Part shown: piece after piece, positions 1 through 8,336 of the stretch
How positions within the stretch are numbered: the stretch's first letter is position 1
Layout: every line of letters begins with the position of its first letter
Source of the DNA: Bacteroidales bacterium
GTDB taxonomy: Bacteria; Bacteroidota; Bacteroidia; Bacteroidales; UBA932
Length of the DNA stretch: 15,157 nucleotides
Direction: 5' to 3'
Assembly: GCA_017556665.1 (NCBI GenBank)
Contig: JAFYMJ010000016.1
Span: 1-15,157 of the forward strand
Position numbers and translations under genes: made by a program
The notes under the pieces: model-generated
What the model was told of the DNA's origin: nothing
Database searches by the model: none
Seen by the model: the letters and a program-made list of their open reading frames with translations, nothing else

Positions 1-990
1 GCATTCCTTGTAAGTTCACACTACGACACAGCCATTTTCAACTACTTTAACGGCAAATTCAACATTCCTGCCTTTAAGAAGAGCGAGTTGAATTCAAAAG
101 CACTTAGATATGGTGAGAACCCTCATCAGAAAGGTGTTTATTTTGGCAGCGAGAACTCACTTCCAAAACAACTTCACGGTAAAGAAATATCTCATAACAA
201 CTTGTTGGATATAGAGGCTGCTGTAGAGCTTATATCTGATTTCACCGATACAACTGTAGCAATTATAAAACACAACAATGCCTGCGGATGTGCATCTGAT
301 GCAGATCTTGTAAAAGCTTGGGAGAAAGCATTGGCTGGAGACCCTGTATCTGCATTTGGCGGAATTATTGTAACAAACAAAGAGATTGACAAGGCTACAG
401 CAGAGCAAATGAACACTATCTTCTTTGAAGTAGTTATTGCTCCAGGATACACAGCAGAAGCTTTGGAGATCCTAAAAACCAAAAAGAACAGAATCATTCT
501 TGAGAACAAACAGACAAAACCTACAGATGTAAAATTCCGTTCATTGTTGGGTGGAGTATTGGTACAAGAGAGAGACGCATATGTAGAGAAGCCAGAGGAT
601 TTGAAACCGGCTACCAACAAGCAACCAAAACCAGAAGAGATTGAGGATCTTATTTTTGCAAACAAACTTGTTAAACATACCAAATCAAATGCCATTGTTT
701 TGGCAAAAGGAAAACAACTTTTGGCAAGCGGTACTGGCCAGACATCAAGAGTTGATGCACTTAGACAAGCTATTGCAAAAGCCAAATCATTCAATTTCTC
801 GTTGGAGGGTGCTGTTATGTCTTCAGATGCATTCTTCCCATTTGCCGATTGTGTAGAGATTGCAGCAAAAGAGGGTATTAAAACTGTTATCCAACCTGGT
901 GGTTCAATAAGAGACAACGAGAGTATTGAGTTCTGCAACAACAACGATGTTGCAATGGTAATTACAGGTATCAGACACTTTAAGCACTAG
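1..990 (+). CDS. purH: Bifunctional AICAR formyltransferase / IMP cyclohydrolase PurH, 5' end missing
   Basis: This enzyme carries out the last two steps of de novo purine synthesis in the cytoplasm: AICAR to FAICAR with 10-formyl-THF, then ring closure to IMP. The reading frame is open from base 1, starting in a stretch AFLVSSHYDTAIFNYF, so the true start lies upstream. About 329 of roughly 510 residues are present, with most of the N-terminal cyclohydrolase domain missing. The formyltransferase domain is complete: it opens with LRYGENPHQKG and contains the catalytic Lys-His in IIKHNNACG. The C-terminal block SSDAFFPFADCVEIAA...IQPGGSIRDNE and the ending ITGIRHFKH are typical. A TTG at 88 is internal and not a start. 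The stop lies 11 bases before mreB, so purH probably shares a transcript with the mre genes. Identification is secure. Confidence 0.97.
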   Translation, partial: AFLVSSHYDTAIFNYFNGKFNIPAFKKSELNSKALRYGENPHQKGVYFGSENSLPKQLHGKEISHNNLLDIEAAVELISDFTDTTVAIIKHNNACGCASDADLVKAWEKALAGDPVSAFGGIIVTNKEIDKATAEQMNTIFFEVVIAPGYTAEALEILKTKKNRIILENKQTKPTDVKFRSLLGGVLVQERDAYVEKPEDLKPATNKQPKPEEIEDLIFANKLVKHTKSNAIVLAKGKQLLASGTGQTSRVDALRQAIAKAKSFNFSLEGAVMSSDAFFPFADCVEIAAKEGIKTVIQPGGSIRDNESIEFCNNNDVAMVITGIRHFKH

Positions 991-1001
991 AATTAGTATA
1001 T

Positions 1002-2021
1002 ATGGCATTTTCTTTTTTAACACAGTCTTTGGCAATAGACCTTGGCACAGCCAACACTGTCATTTTTATGAATGACAAAATTGTGCTGGATGAGCCTTCT
1101 ATTGTTGCTATTGACCAAAAATCTGGCAAACCTGTTGCCTATGGTACAAAAGCCAGATTAATGCATGAAAGAACAAATCCAAACATAAGAACCGTAAGAC
1201 CTCTTAAAGATGGTGTTATTGCAGACTTTAACGCTGCGGAGCAGATGATTAGAGGTTTCATTAAAATGACAAACAACAGACGCTCTTTATTTACCCCTAC
1301 ACTTAAGATGGTTGTATGTATTCCATCGGGAAGTACAGAGGTAGAGATAAGAGCCGTAAGGGACTCGTCTGAGCACGCCGGAGGTAGAGATGTATACATG
1401 ATATATGAGCCAATGGCTGCTGCCCTTGGTATTGGGTTGGATGTAGAGGCCCCTAACGGTCAAATGGTTGTTGACATTGGAGGTGGAACAACAGAGATTG
1501 CAGTAATATCATTGGGTGGTATTGTATGCAAAGAGAGCATAAGGGTTGCAGGAGATGTATTTACAGCAGAAATCCAGCAATACATGCGTCAGCAGCACAA
1601 TATCAAGATTGGTGAGATTACTGCTGAATTAATTAAAATTCACGCAGGTGCTGCCCTTACAGATTTGGAAGATGGTCCGGAGCCATACGTGGTAAAAGGT
1701 CCTAATCTTATGACTTCTCTTCCTGTTGAGGTAGCAATATCAAGCCAGGAGGTTGCCCACTGCCTTGACAAATCTTTGGCTAAGATAGAGACAGCTGTTC
1801 TTCAAGTTTTGGAACAGACTCCACCTGAACTTTACTCAGATATTGTCAATAACGGTATCTATTTGTCGGGAGGAGGAGCATTGCTAAGGGGATTGGACAA
1901 GAGACTTCAGGAGAAAGTGAACATCCCTTTCCACATTGCAGAAGACCCACTTAAAGCTGTTGCACGAGGCACATGCCTGGCACTTAAGAGAACAGATAAA
2001 GTTTCTTACCTAATAAGATAA
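1002..2021 (+). CDS. mreB: Rod shape-determining actin homologue MreB
   Basis: MreB is the bacterial actin that polymerises under the inner membrane and guides lateral wall synthesis by the PBP2-RodA complex. The 339-residue length is normal. The actin-fold nucleotide motifs are all present: phosphate-1 around D13-L-G-T (AIDLGTANTVIF), phosphate-2 around D158-I-G-G-G-T (VVDIGGGTTEIAVIS), and the adenosine motif LSGGGALLRG around residues 288-297. YEPMAAALGIG (135-145) is the usual inter-domain signature. The hydrophobic N-terminus MAFSFLTQSL could serve as a membrane anchor, which is inference. The ATG at 1002 is followed directly by conserved sequence, so the start is clear. It is 11 bases after purH and 4 bases before mreC; no promoter is visible in the gap. 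Confidence 0.98.
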   Translation: MAFSFLTQSLAIDLGTANTVIFMNDKIVLDEPSIVAIDQKSGKPVAYGTKARLMHERTNPNIRTVRPLKDGVIADFNAAEQMIRGFIKMTNNRRSLFTPTLKMVVCIPSGSTEVEIRAVRDSSEHAGGRDVYMIYEPMAAALGIGLDVEAPNGQMVVDIGGGTTEIAVISLGGIVCKESIRVAGDVFTAEIQQYMRQQHNIKIGEITAELIKIHAGAALTDLEDGPEPYVVKGPNLMTSLPVEVAISSQEVAHCLDKSLAKIETAVLQVLEQTPPELYSDIVNNGIYLSGGGALLRGLDKRLQEKVNIPFHIAEDPLKAVARGTCLALKRTDKVSYLIR

Positions 2022-2025
2022 AAAA

Positions 2026-2841
2026 ATGAGAATACCTCCTTCAATTTATTATAAACTTGGGAGGTTTCTCCTTTTTGTGGGTATAGAGTTTGTGTGTATT
2101 CTCTGTATCTACAACAATGGTCTTGTTCAAAAATTCAAGCTCATAGAGTACATAAGGGGTGTAGAGGCTTACTTCTGGGAAAAAAGGACTGCAATAGCAG
2201 AGTATTCCAAACTTAGAGATATAAACGCCAATCTGGCAGAAGAGAACAGAGTGCTTCTGCAGGAGGTAGCAAGACTTAAAGCTTTGGATACTTCTGCATT
2301 TGCTATGCACAAAGAATTTCCTTTTAGGTTCATAAATGCCAAAATCATTAAGAACACAATTGGTTCAACACACAACTACATATTGTTGGACAAAGGGTAT
2401 AAAGATGGTATCCAGCCAGATATGGGAGTTATAACACCTAAGGGTGTAATTGGTATAGTATGGGCCGCTGGAGAAAATGTATCTTATGTAACCTCTTTTC
2501 TTAATACTCAGCAACAGGTTAGTGCAAAAATTGGCAAGTCGCAAACTTTTGGACCCCTTACCTGGGACGGAACAAGTACCAATAAGGCTCATTTGACAGA
2601 GATTCCGCAACATTTGGAGATTACCCCTGGAGATACCGTCTATACAAGCGGGTACTCTTCCCTTTATCCTCCCGATATACCTTTAGGGATAGTTACGGGC
2701 TCAAAGATTATCAAAGGGACACATCAGACAATAGACATAACATTGTTTGAAGATTTTACTGCATTGTCTAACGTAATGGTTGTATACAACACCAATATTG
2801 ACCATATTAAAGCAATAGAGGAGAGAGCAAATGGGAAATAG
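2026..2841 (+). CDS. mreC: Rod shape-determining protein MreC
   Basis: MreC is the periplasmic scaffold of the elongasome, dimerising through a coiled coil and activating PBP2-RodA. The 271-residue protein has one N-terminal membrane segment at about 13-32, then a charged, leucine-spaced helix at about 50-88 (AEENRVLLQEVARLKALD) that fits the coiled coil. The beta-rich core follows, with the MreC signatures GVITPKGVIGIV (about 134-145) and TSGYSSLYPPDIPLGIVTG (about 207-225). The start is 4 bases after the mreB stop, and the last 11 bases overlap mreD, which suggests translational coupling. It is somewhat short at the C-terminus, with no proline-rich tail. Family assignment is firm from both motifs and position. 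Confidence 0.95.
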   Translation: MRIPPSIYYKLGRFLLFVGIEFVCILCIYNNGLVQKFKLIEYIRGVEAYFWEKRTAIAEYSKLRDINANLAEENRVLLQEVARLKALDTSAFAMHKEFPFRFINAKIIKNTIGSTHNYILLDKGYKDGIQPDMGVITPKGVIGIVWAAGENVSYVTSFLNTQQQVSAKIGKSQTFGPLTWDGTSTNKAHLTEIPQHLEITPGDTVYTSGYSSLYPPDIPLGIVTGSKIIKGTHQTIDITLFEDFTALSNVMVVYNTNIDHIKAIEERANGK

Positions 2842-3352
2842 CTGGAAATATATAAGCTTTGGTTTTATCATACTCATAGCCCAGATTCTTGTAAGTGACT
2901 TTGTAAATATCTGGCCTATGCTGTATGTTGCCATATTCCCAATATACATAATTTCTTTACCATTGTCCTTAAACAGGACAATATATATGCTTATAGCTTT
3001 GTTATATGGCCTATGCATAGATTTGTTTGCCGATGGTGTTATAGGTCTTAATGCAGCAGCTTTGGTTGCTTTGGCTTATACAAGGATGTTCTTTGCAAAG
3101 ATTATCCTCTCTAAAGCCAATGTTGAATCTATGGAAAACCAAACAATTACATCCAAAAACATAGAGGTGCCAAAATATGCATTGCTACTTTTGTTTGAGT
3201 ATTCAACATTCTTTATTGTTTACATTTTGCTGGACAGCTACAACAACTCTCCCATTACTTTTGTTGCCTTAAGATTCATCATTTCTGTTTTGGCAAATAC
3301 CATTATTACCATCCTGATTGACCTTGCCCTAATAAACAAATACATCAGATAA
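2831..3352 (+). CDS. mreD: Rod shape-determining membrane protein MreD
   Basis: MreD is the small polytopic inner-membrane partner of MreC in the elongation complex; its biochemical role remains unclear. The 173 residues are mostly hydrophobic, with about five membrane segments (near 9-25, 30-45, 52-67, 117-136 and 148-168). The loop GLCIDLFADGVIGLNAAALVAL (60-81) is the most recognisable MreD signature. MreD proteins diverge quickly, so the placement between mreC and mrdA carries weight. The ATG lies inside the end of mreC (11-base overlap), and a single base separates the stop from the mrdA start. Confidence 0.92.
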   Translation: MGNSWKYISFGFIILIAQILVSDFVNIWPMLYVAIFPIYIISLPLSLNRTIYMLIALLYGLCIDLFADGVIGLNAAALVALAYTRMFFAKIILSKANVESMENQTITSKNIEVPKYALLLLFEYSTFFIVYILLDSYNNSPITFVALRFIISVLANTIITILIDLALINKYIR

Positions 3353-3353
3353 T

Positions 3354-5198
3354 ATGAACAGAAAAAATGTTTTGATATTGGGAGTATTGTTTATTGGCCT
3401 TGTACTTATTGCAAGGCTTTTCTACCTGCAGGTTATAGACGATGAATATAAGATTACAGCCGAGAACAATGCATATAAATATCAGACCCTTTATCCTGTA
3501 AGAGGATTGATCCTTGACCGTAACAACAATATTCTTGTGGGCAACAAGAATACATACGATATTACTGTTACTCCATATGAGGTTACAGAATTTGATACTG
3601 TTGACTTCTGCTCCATTTTTGAGCTGGACATAAATATGGTAAAAGAGAAATTTGCCGAGTACAAGAAATACAGAAGAAGAGTTGGATACAGGACCATTAC
3701 TTTTATAAAACAAGTATCTGCATCGCAATATAGCATCTTTATTGAAAAAGCATACAAATTCCCTGGATTCAGTGCAGTTGCAAGAACTGCAAGAAGCTAT
3801 CCTTTTGCAGCAGGGGCAAACCTGTTTGGATATGTAACAGAAGCAGATGCAGCTTTCCTTAAAAAGAATCCGTACTACAAGATAGGAGACTATGTAGGAG
3901 CATCTGGCCTTGAACAATCCTATGAAGAGGTGTTGCGTGGCAAAAAGGGGTACAACATATTTTTAAGAGATGTCCACAACAGAGTCAAATCAAACTTTGC
4001 AGATGGCAAATACGATGTGGATGCCGTTCCCGGGAAAGATATCACCTCTACAATTGATGGCTATCTCCAACAGTACGGAGAAAAACTTATGCAGAATAAA
4101 GTTGGAAGCCTGGTGGCAATTGAGCCATCTACTGGAGAGATTCTTGCTATAGTATCAAGCCCAGGGATAGATATAGACAAGCTTGCCAACATTAACAAAC
4201 ATTACAACGATATAATAAATGACCCCTACAAGCCTATGTTCAACAGGGCAGTTATGTCATCATACCCTCCTGGATCTGTCTTTAAACTGGTAAATGGCTT
4301 AATAGGATTACAAGAGGGGGTCATTACCCCAAATACAAAGTACCCCTGCAATATGGGTTACACATATGGGAACAGAAAATTAGGATGCCATGCACACCCC
4401 TCGCCATTAGATTTTACCCACTCAATAATGATGTCGTGCAATGCATACTACTGTTATGTATTTAGAGCATTGCTAGAGAAAACCGGCAGCAAATCTACAT
4501 CTGAGGCATTTGACAAATGGAGAGAGATGGTTATGAGTTTTGGATTTGGCAAAAAATTGGGGAGCGATTTCCCTGCTGAACTGGGAGGAAATGTCCCTAC
4601 CTCCAAACTATACGACAAAGTTTACGGTAAAGGAAGATGGAACACCCACTCAATAATATCTTTGTCCATTGGTCAGGGAGAAATGGGAACCACCCCTTTA
4701 CACCTTGCAAATTTGGCTGCTACAATAGCCAATAGAGGTTACTATTACATTCCTCATCTTGTTAAAGACTCCAAAGACACCACAATAGATTTACGGTTCA
4801 AACAAAAGAATTACACACTTGTAGATACAGTCCACTTTAAGAAAGTGATAGAAGGAATGTATCTGGCCGTAAACGCACCTGCAGGTGAAGGAGGCACAGC
4901 AAGAATGGCCTGCGTTCCAGAGTTGGAGATATGCGGCAAAACCGGTACTGCACAAAACCCACATGGAAAAGACCACTCTGTATTTATTTGCTTTGCCCCT
5001 AAAGAGAATCCTAAAATTGCAGTTGCAGCATATATAGAAAATGGAGGATTTGGGGGTTCGTGGGCAGCCCCTATTGCATCTTTACTGGTAGAAAAATACC
5101 TCACAGGAGAGATATCCCAACAAGAGAGAAAGAATCTGGAGAAAAGGATGATAGAGACAAACTTAATGCAGAATGTTCCTGTAAAAAGAAGACGATAA
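3354..5198 (+). CDS. mrdA: Penicillin-binding protein 2, elongation-specific transpeptidase
   Basis: This class B PBP cross-links peptidoglycan during cell elongation and works as a pair with RodA. The 614-residue protein has a membrane anchor at about 7-26, then the PBP dimerisation/pedestal domain, including YPVRGLILDRNNNIL near 47-61 and the GASGLEQSYEEVLRGKKG segment near 182-199. The transpeptidase domain has all three active-site motifs: SxxK at S308-V-F-K311 (acylated serine S308), SxN at S361-C-N363, and KTGT at K529-T-G-T. The C-terminal tail is basic (KRRR). The ATG at 3354 is one base after the mreD stop, and rodA starts one base after its own stop. Both junctions share the form TAA-T-ATG, typical of coupled translation. 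Confidence 0.97.
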   Translation: MNRKNVLILGVLFIGLVLIARLFYLQVIDDEYKITAENNAYKYQTLYPVRGLILDRNNNILVGNKNTYDITVTPYEVTEFDTVDFCSIFELDINMVKEKFAEYKKYRRRVGYRTITFIKQVSASQYSIFIEKAYKFPGFSAVARTARSYPFAAGANLFGYVTEADAAFLKKNPYYKIGDYVGASGLEQSYEEVLRGKKGYNIFLRDVHNRVKSNFADGKYDVDAVPGKDITSTIDGYLQQYGEKLMQNKVGSLVAIEPSTGEILAIVSSPGIDIDKLANINKHYNDIINDPYKPMFNRAVMSSYPPGSVFKLVNGLIGLQEGVITPNTKYPCNMGYTYGNRKLGCHAHPSPLDFTHSIMMSCNAYYCYVFRALLEKTGSKSTSEAFDKWREMVMSFGFGKKLGSDFPAELGGNVPTSKLYDKVYGKGRWNTHSIISLSIGQGEMGTTPLHLANLAATIANRGYYYIPHLVKDSKDTTIDLRFKQKNYTLVDTVHFKKVIEGMYLAVNAPAGEGGTARMACVPELEICGKTGTAQNPHGKDHSVFICFAPKENPKIAVAAYIENGGFGGSWAAPIASLLVEKYLTGEISQQERKNLEKRMIETNLMQNVPVKRRR

Positions 5199-5199
5199 T

Positions 5200-6630
5200 A
5201 TGGTTGGTTACAGAAATAGAAATTTAAGATTTGACTGGTACCTGGTCATATGTTATCTGCTTCTTGTTTTTATAGGGTGGGTAAACATATATGCTGCAAT
5301 GTATTCAGATACCCATACATCCATTTTTGACCTGTCGCAAAAATGCGGTATGCAATTTATCTGGATGCTAATATCTTTTGGAGGTGCCATACTTGTTATG
5401 TTTATAATTAATGAAAAGACATACAGTGTCCTCTCTACAATTATATATATACTGGTTTGTGCTTTGCTGTTTGCAGTAATCTTTCTGGGAAGAGAGGTTA
5501 GTGGCTCAAAATCTTGGTTTGAACTTGGACCCGTAAGGTTCCAACCTGCCGAGATATCAAAAATAAGCACATCTTTGCTGCTGGCATACACCATGAGCAA
5601 ATATGGTTTTAAATTAACCAGGTTGAAGGATGCATTAAAAATTGCAGCCATAATTCTTATTCCAATGTTGCTTATTGTTATGGAAAAGGAGACTGGCTCT
5701 GCCCTGGTATATTGTGGATTTATTTTTGTCCTTTACAGAGAGGGGTTGAGTGGATGGATTCTGTTGTTTGGAATATTGTCAATCATTCTCTTCATACTTA
5801 CACTCATATTCTCACCACTGGTTGCCATAACAGCTCTGCTTGGAATATATGCAATAATTTATGGCCTATATACAAACCAGTTGTTCAAATCTGTTCTAAC
5901 AGGCACCCTTACCATTACTGCTCTGGCATTTCTTCCCTCAATAGGGGAACTTGAGACATTCGCACCTGTTGAAGAAGATACCATATATTATATAGCAGCA
6001 ATAATATCTTGTTTTATTGCAATATTTGCCGTTACCCGAATTTGGAACAAGAGATTCAAACATTTGAAACTTCTGCTAATTAGCTTTTTCTGCTCCATTG
6101 CACTAATTTTTTCTGTTGACTTTATATTTGAAAAAGTTATGCAACCACACCAAAGGGCCAGAATTGAAAACCTTCTTGGCATTACAGAGGACTTAAAGGG
6201 GATTGGGTATAATGTTCACCAATCAAAGATTGCAATTGGATCTGGAGGATTCATTGGAAAAGGTTTCCTTGAAGGGACACAGACAAAATTTGATTTTGTA
6301 CCTGAGCAAAGTACAGACTTTATATTCTGCACTATTGGTGAGGAGTGGGGGTTTGTTGGCTCTGTATTTCTTATATGTATCTACTTATTGCTTATTATAA
6401 GACTGGTTATCTTAAGTGAAAGGCAAAAAGACAAGTTTACATATATATATGGATATTGTGTTGCATGTTGCATCTTTATGCATGTATTCATAAACTTGGG
6501 AATGACAATGGGATTATTACCTGTTATTGGAATACCTCTCCCTTATGTAAGTTATGGAGGATCTTCATTACTTACATTCACAATACTCCTATTTATCTTT
6601 ATCAGACTTGATATGGAAAGGTGGAAATAA
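5200..6630 (+). CDS. rodA: SEDS peptidoglycan glycosyltransferase RodA
   Basis: RodA polymerises lipid II into glycan strands for the lateral wall, with PBP2 as its transpeptidase partner. SEDS hallmarks are present: SKSWFELGPVRFQPAE (103-118, with conserved W106), QPHQRARI (315-322), GIGYNVHQSKIAIGSGG (334-350), PEQSTDFIF (368-376) and GIPLPYVSYGGSS (444-456). D373 in the PExxTDF motif corresponds to the aspartate known to be essential in this family. At 476 residues it is about 100 longer than the E. coli protein (~370). The extra block, at about 190-310, contains three to four additional hydrophobic segments and an acidic patch near 249-260. Long RodA proteins are, from memory, usual in Bacteroidota, but I could not check this. 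It is the last gene of the purH-mre unit and is followed by hairpins. Confidence 0.96.
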   Translation: MVGYRNRNLRFDWYLVICYLLLVFIGWVNIYAAMYSDTHTSIFDLSQKCGMQFIWMLISFGGAILVMFIINEKTYSVLSTIIYILVCALLFAVIFLGREVSGSKSWFELGPVRFQPAEISKISTSLLLAYTMSKYGFKLTRLKDALKIAAIILIPMLLIVMEKETGSALVYCGFIFVLYREGLSGWILLFGILSIILFILTLIFSPLVAITALLGIYAIIYGLYTNQLFKSVLTGTLTITALAFLPSIGELETFAPVEEDTIYYIAAIISCFIAIFAVTRIWNKRFKHLKLLLISFFCSIALIFSVDFIFEKVMQPHQRARIENLLGITEDLKGIGYNVHQSKIAIGSGGFIGKGFLEGTQTKFDFVPEQSTDFIFCTIGEEWGFVGSVFLICIYLLLIIRLVILSERQKDKFTYIYGYCVACCIFMHVFINLGMTMGLLPVIGIPLPYVSYGGSSLLTFTILLFIFIRLDMERWK

Positions 6631-6633
6631 AAA

Positions 6634-6657
6634 AACCTTGCAAAATTTTGCAAGGTT
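6634..6657 (-). terminator. Perfect 24-base palindrome with T-run on the minus strand
   Basis: Two 12-base arms (AACCTTGCAAAA and its complement) form a perfect palindrome starting three bases after the rodA stop. On the minus strand it is followed by a run of T (the A-run at 6629-6635 read in reverse), as expected for an intrinsic terminator of leftward fabF transcripts. On the plus strand the bases after it (AGTATCC) are not a T-run, so for rodA it would act only as a stabilising 3' hairpin. Termination function is inferred from the sequence. Confidence 0.55.
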
Positions 6658-6670
6658 AGTATCCTAAAAA

Positions 6671-6690
6671 AATAACAACTTATTGTTATT
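6671..6690. terminator. Bidirectional hairpin terminator between rodA and fabF
   Basis: An 8-bp stem (AATAACAA / TTGTTATT) closes a 4-base loop. To the right, on the plus strand, comes TTATCTTTTT; to the left, on the minus strand, comes a run of T (the A-run at 6666-6672). The hairpin can therefore end rodA transcripts rightward and fabF transcripts leftward. The right arm overlaps the fabF stop codon. The stem is AT-rich and weak on its own; the flanking T-rich tracts on both sides support the call. Confidence 0.6.
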
Positions 6691-7942
6691 TTATCTTTTT
6701 AAAGACCATACAAGCGTTATGTCCGCCAAAACCAAATACATTGTTTATGGCAACATTAACCTCTCGTTTTTGTGCTTTATTTAATGTGAGATTCAACTTG
6801 TAATCAATCTCAGGGTCTTCCTCTTTAAAGTTTATTGTTGGAGGGATAATACCTGTCTCCATTGCACTGATACATGCAATTGACTCAATGGCACCTGCTC
6901 CACCCAACAAGTGACCTGTCATTGATTTGGTTGAACTGATATTTACATTATATGCATGTTCACCAAATACTGCCTTAATTGCTTTAAGCTCTGCAATATC
7001 TCCTAACGGAGTTGAAGTACCGTGAACATTTATATAATCAACTTCCTCTGGCTTGATTCCTGCCTCGGCAAGAGCCAATTCCATAACTTTTGTTGCTCCA
7101 CAGCCATCTGGATGTGGTGCTGTTATATGATAAGCATCTGCAGTCATTCCTGTTCCGCAAACCTCTGCATAAATCTTGGCACCTCTGGCAACAGCTCTTT
7201 CATACTCTTCAAAAATTAGGATACCGGCACCCTCACCCATAACAAAACCATCTCTGGTTTTATCAAAAGGTCTGCTTGCTGTAAGATAATCCTCATTTCT
7301 TACCGAAAGTGCTTGAGCAGAATTGAAACCTCCAACACTTTGAATGGAAATTCCTGCTTCTGAACCGCCTGTTAGAATTACATCTGCCTTACCAAGTCTA
7401 ATTATGTCAAAGGCATTAATCATAGCATGACAAGAAGATGCACATGCCGAAACTGTTGCATAGTTTGGACCTCTTAATCCATATTTTATAGATACAAGTC
7501 CTGCTGCAATATCTGGAATCATCTTAGGAATCATAAATGGGTTAAAACGAGGAACTCTTCCGCCCTCGCTATAACCCATTGCTTCCAAAGTAAGGGTGGT
7601 AATACCACCAATACCAGATCCTATTATAACACCAATCCTGTCTTTGTCCTCATTTTCGAAATCCAATTTACTGTCATTTACTGCCTCATAAGATGCAGCC
7701 ATAGCAAACTGGGCAAAAAGGTCCATTCTTTTGACCTCTTTCTTGTCGATTCCAAATTGGGTTGGGTCAAAATTTTTTACCTCACATGCAAATTTGGTCT
7801 TAAAAAGCGATGCATCAAACCTTGTTATAGGACAAGCCCCACTAACTCCGTTATTAAGATTAGTGAAATACTCAGATATAGAGTTTCCCAATGGGTTAAT
7901 TGTACCTATTCCGGTAATTACAACTCTTCTTAACTCCATCAA
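6686..7942 (-). CDS. fabF: Beta-ketoacyl-ACP synthase II (FabF)
   Basis: FabF elongates the growing acyl chain in type II fatty acid synthesis by condensing acyl-ACP with malonyl-ACP. The 418 residues match the family length. The Cys-His-His triad is clear: C167 in the nucleophile elbow VSACASSCHAM, H307 in NVHGTSTPLGD and H344 in SMTGHLLGGAG, with the conserved K339 just before it. The sequence begins RRVVITGIGTINPLG and ends VFGFGGHNACMVFKK, both standard. Two adjacent ATG codons open the gene, so the start could be one codon later. The acpP stop lies 15 bases upstream, so the two genes are one transcript and enzyme and carrier are made together. Confidence 0.97.
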   Translation of the reverse strand: MMELRRVVITGIGTINPLGNSISEYFTNLNNGVSGACPITRFDASLFKTKFACEVKNFDPTQFGIDKKEVKRMDLFAQFAMAASYEAVNDSKLDFENEDKDRIGVIIGSGIGGITTLTLEAMGYSEGGRVPRFNPFMIPKMIPDIAAGLVSIKYGLRGPNYATVSACASSCHAMINAFDIIRLGKADVILTGGSEAGISIQSVGGFNSAQALSVRNEDYLTASRPFDKTRDGFVMGEGAGILIFEEYERAVARGAKIYAEVCGTGMTADAYHITAPHPDGCGATKVMELALAEAGIKPEEVDYINVHGTSTPLGDIAELKAIKAVFGEHAYNVNISSTKSMTGHLLGGAGAIESIACISAMETGIIPPTINFKEEDPEIDYKLNLTLNKAQKREVNVAINNVFGFGGHNACMVFKKIK

Positions 7943-7957
7943 TCTCTGTGCTGTAAA

Positions 7958-8194
7958 TTATTTCTTGTTAGCCTCAATATAAGCAATTGCGTCACCTACT
8001 GTGCTAATTTTCTCTGCAGCCTCATCTGGAATAGAAATCTCGAAAGCTTTCTCAAACTCCATAATAAGCTCTACTGTGTCAAGAGAATCTGCTCCTAAAT
8101 CTTTTGTGAAGCTAGCCTCAGGTGTAACCTCAGAAGCATCAACGCCTAATTTATCAACGATGATCTCTTTAACTTTAGCTGTAATATCTGCCAT
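7958..8194 (-). CDS. acpP: Acyl carrier protein
   Basis: ACP carries fatty acyl intermediates on a 4'-phosphopantetheine arm for FabF and the other fatty acid synthases. The 78-residue acidic helical protein contains the modification site S37 in [18 protein letters not shown]. The family pattern continues through [22 protein letters not shown]. It is the first gene of a leftward acpP-fabF unit, with fabF 15 bases downstream. A Bacteroidota-type -7 box lies about 66 bases upstream on the same strand. Confidence 0.97.
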   Translation of the reverse strand: MADITAKVKEIIVDKLGVDASEVTPEASFTKDLGADSLDTVELIMEFEKAFEISIPDEAAEKISTVGDAIAYIEANKK

Positions 8195-8246
8195 AACTTT
8201 AAAAAATTAGTTAATAATTAAGTTTATTGTTTTAGTCTTTATATTC

Positions 8247-8258
8247 AACTTATAAGTT
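8247..8258. repeat. 12-base palindrome at the acpP promoter
   Basis: A perfect inverted repeat (AACTTATAAGTT) sits just downstream of the acpP -7 box, where the transcript would begin. Its position fits an operator, but at 12 bases in AT-rich DNA it could be chance. Confidence 0.25.
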
Positions 8259-8259
8259 A

Positions 8260-8267
8260 CAAAGGTA
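8260..8267 (-). promoter_or_regulatory. Bacteroidota -7 promoter box for acpP-fabF
   Basis: On the minus strand the sequence reads TACCTTTG, an exact match to the Bacteroidota -7 consensus TAnnTTTG. Transcription would begin around 8255, leaving a leader of about 60 bases before the acpP start. I see no TTTG or TTG at the ideal upstream spacing, so only the -7 element supports the call. Confidence 0.5.
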
Positions 8268-8309
8268 ATCAATTTTTTCAAAAATCATATTTTAACAAAA
8301 AAAATGTGT

Positions 8310-8317
8310 TAGATTTG
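8310..8317 (+). promoter_or_regulatory. Bacteroidota -7 promoter box for purN
   Basis: TAGATTTG exactly fits the consensus TAnnTTTG and ends 19 bases before the purN ATG, giving a short leader of about 14 bases. No clear -33 TTTG is present at the right distance. Confidence 0.45.
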
Positions 8318-8336
8318 CCTAATAAATACACTATTC

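Noticed and set aside
88-90. TTG as the start of purH
   Set aside because: The same frame is open and PurH-like back to base 1; the gene is cut by the window edge.
192-944. A 250-codon open frame antisense to purH
   Set aside because: It lies wholly within the strongly conserved purH frame, has no recognisable domain or promoter, and follows from the codon bias of the sense strand.
3345-3917. A 190-codon open frame antisense to the mreD/mrdA junction, cysteine- and isoleucine-rich
   Set aside because: Low-complexity composition typical of reversed coding sequence; the sense strand encodes a clear PBP2.
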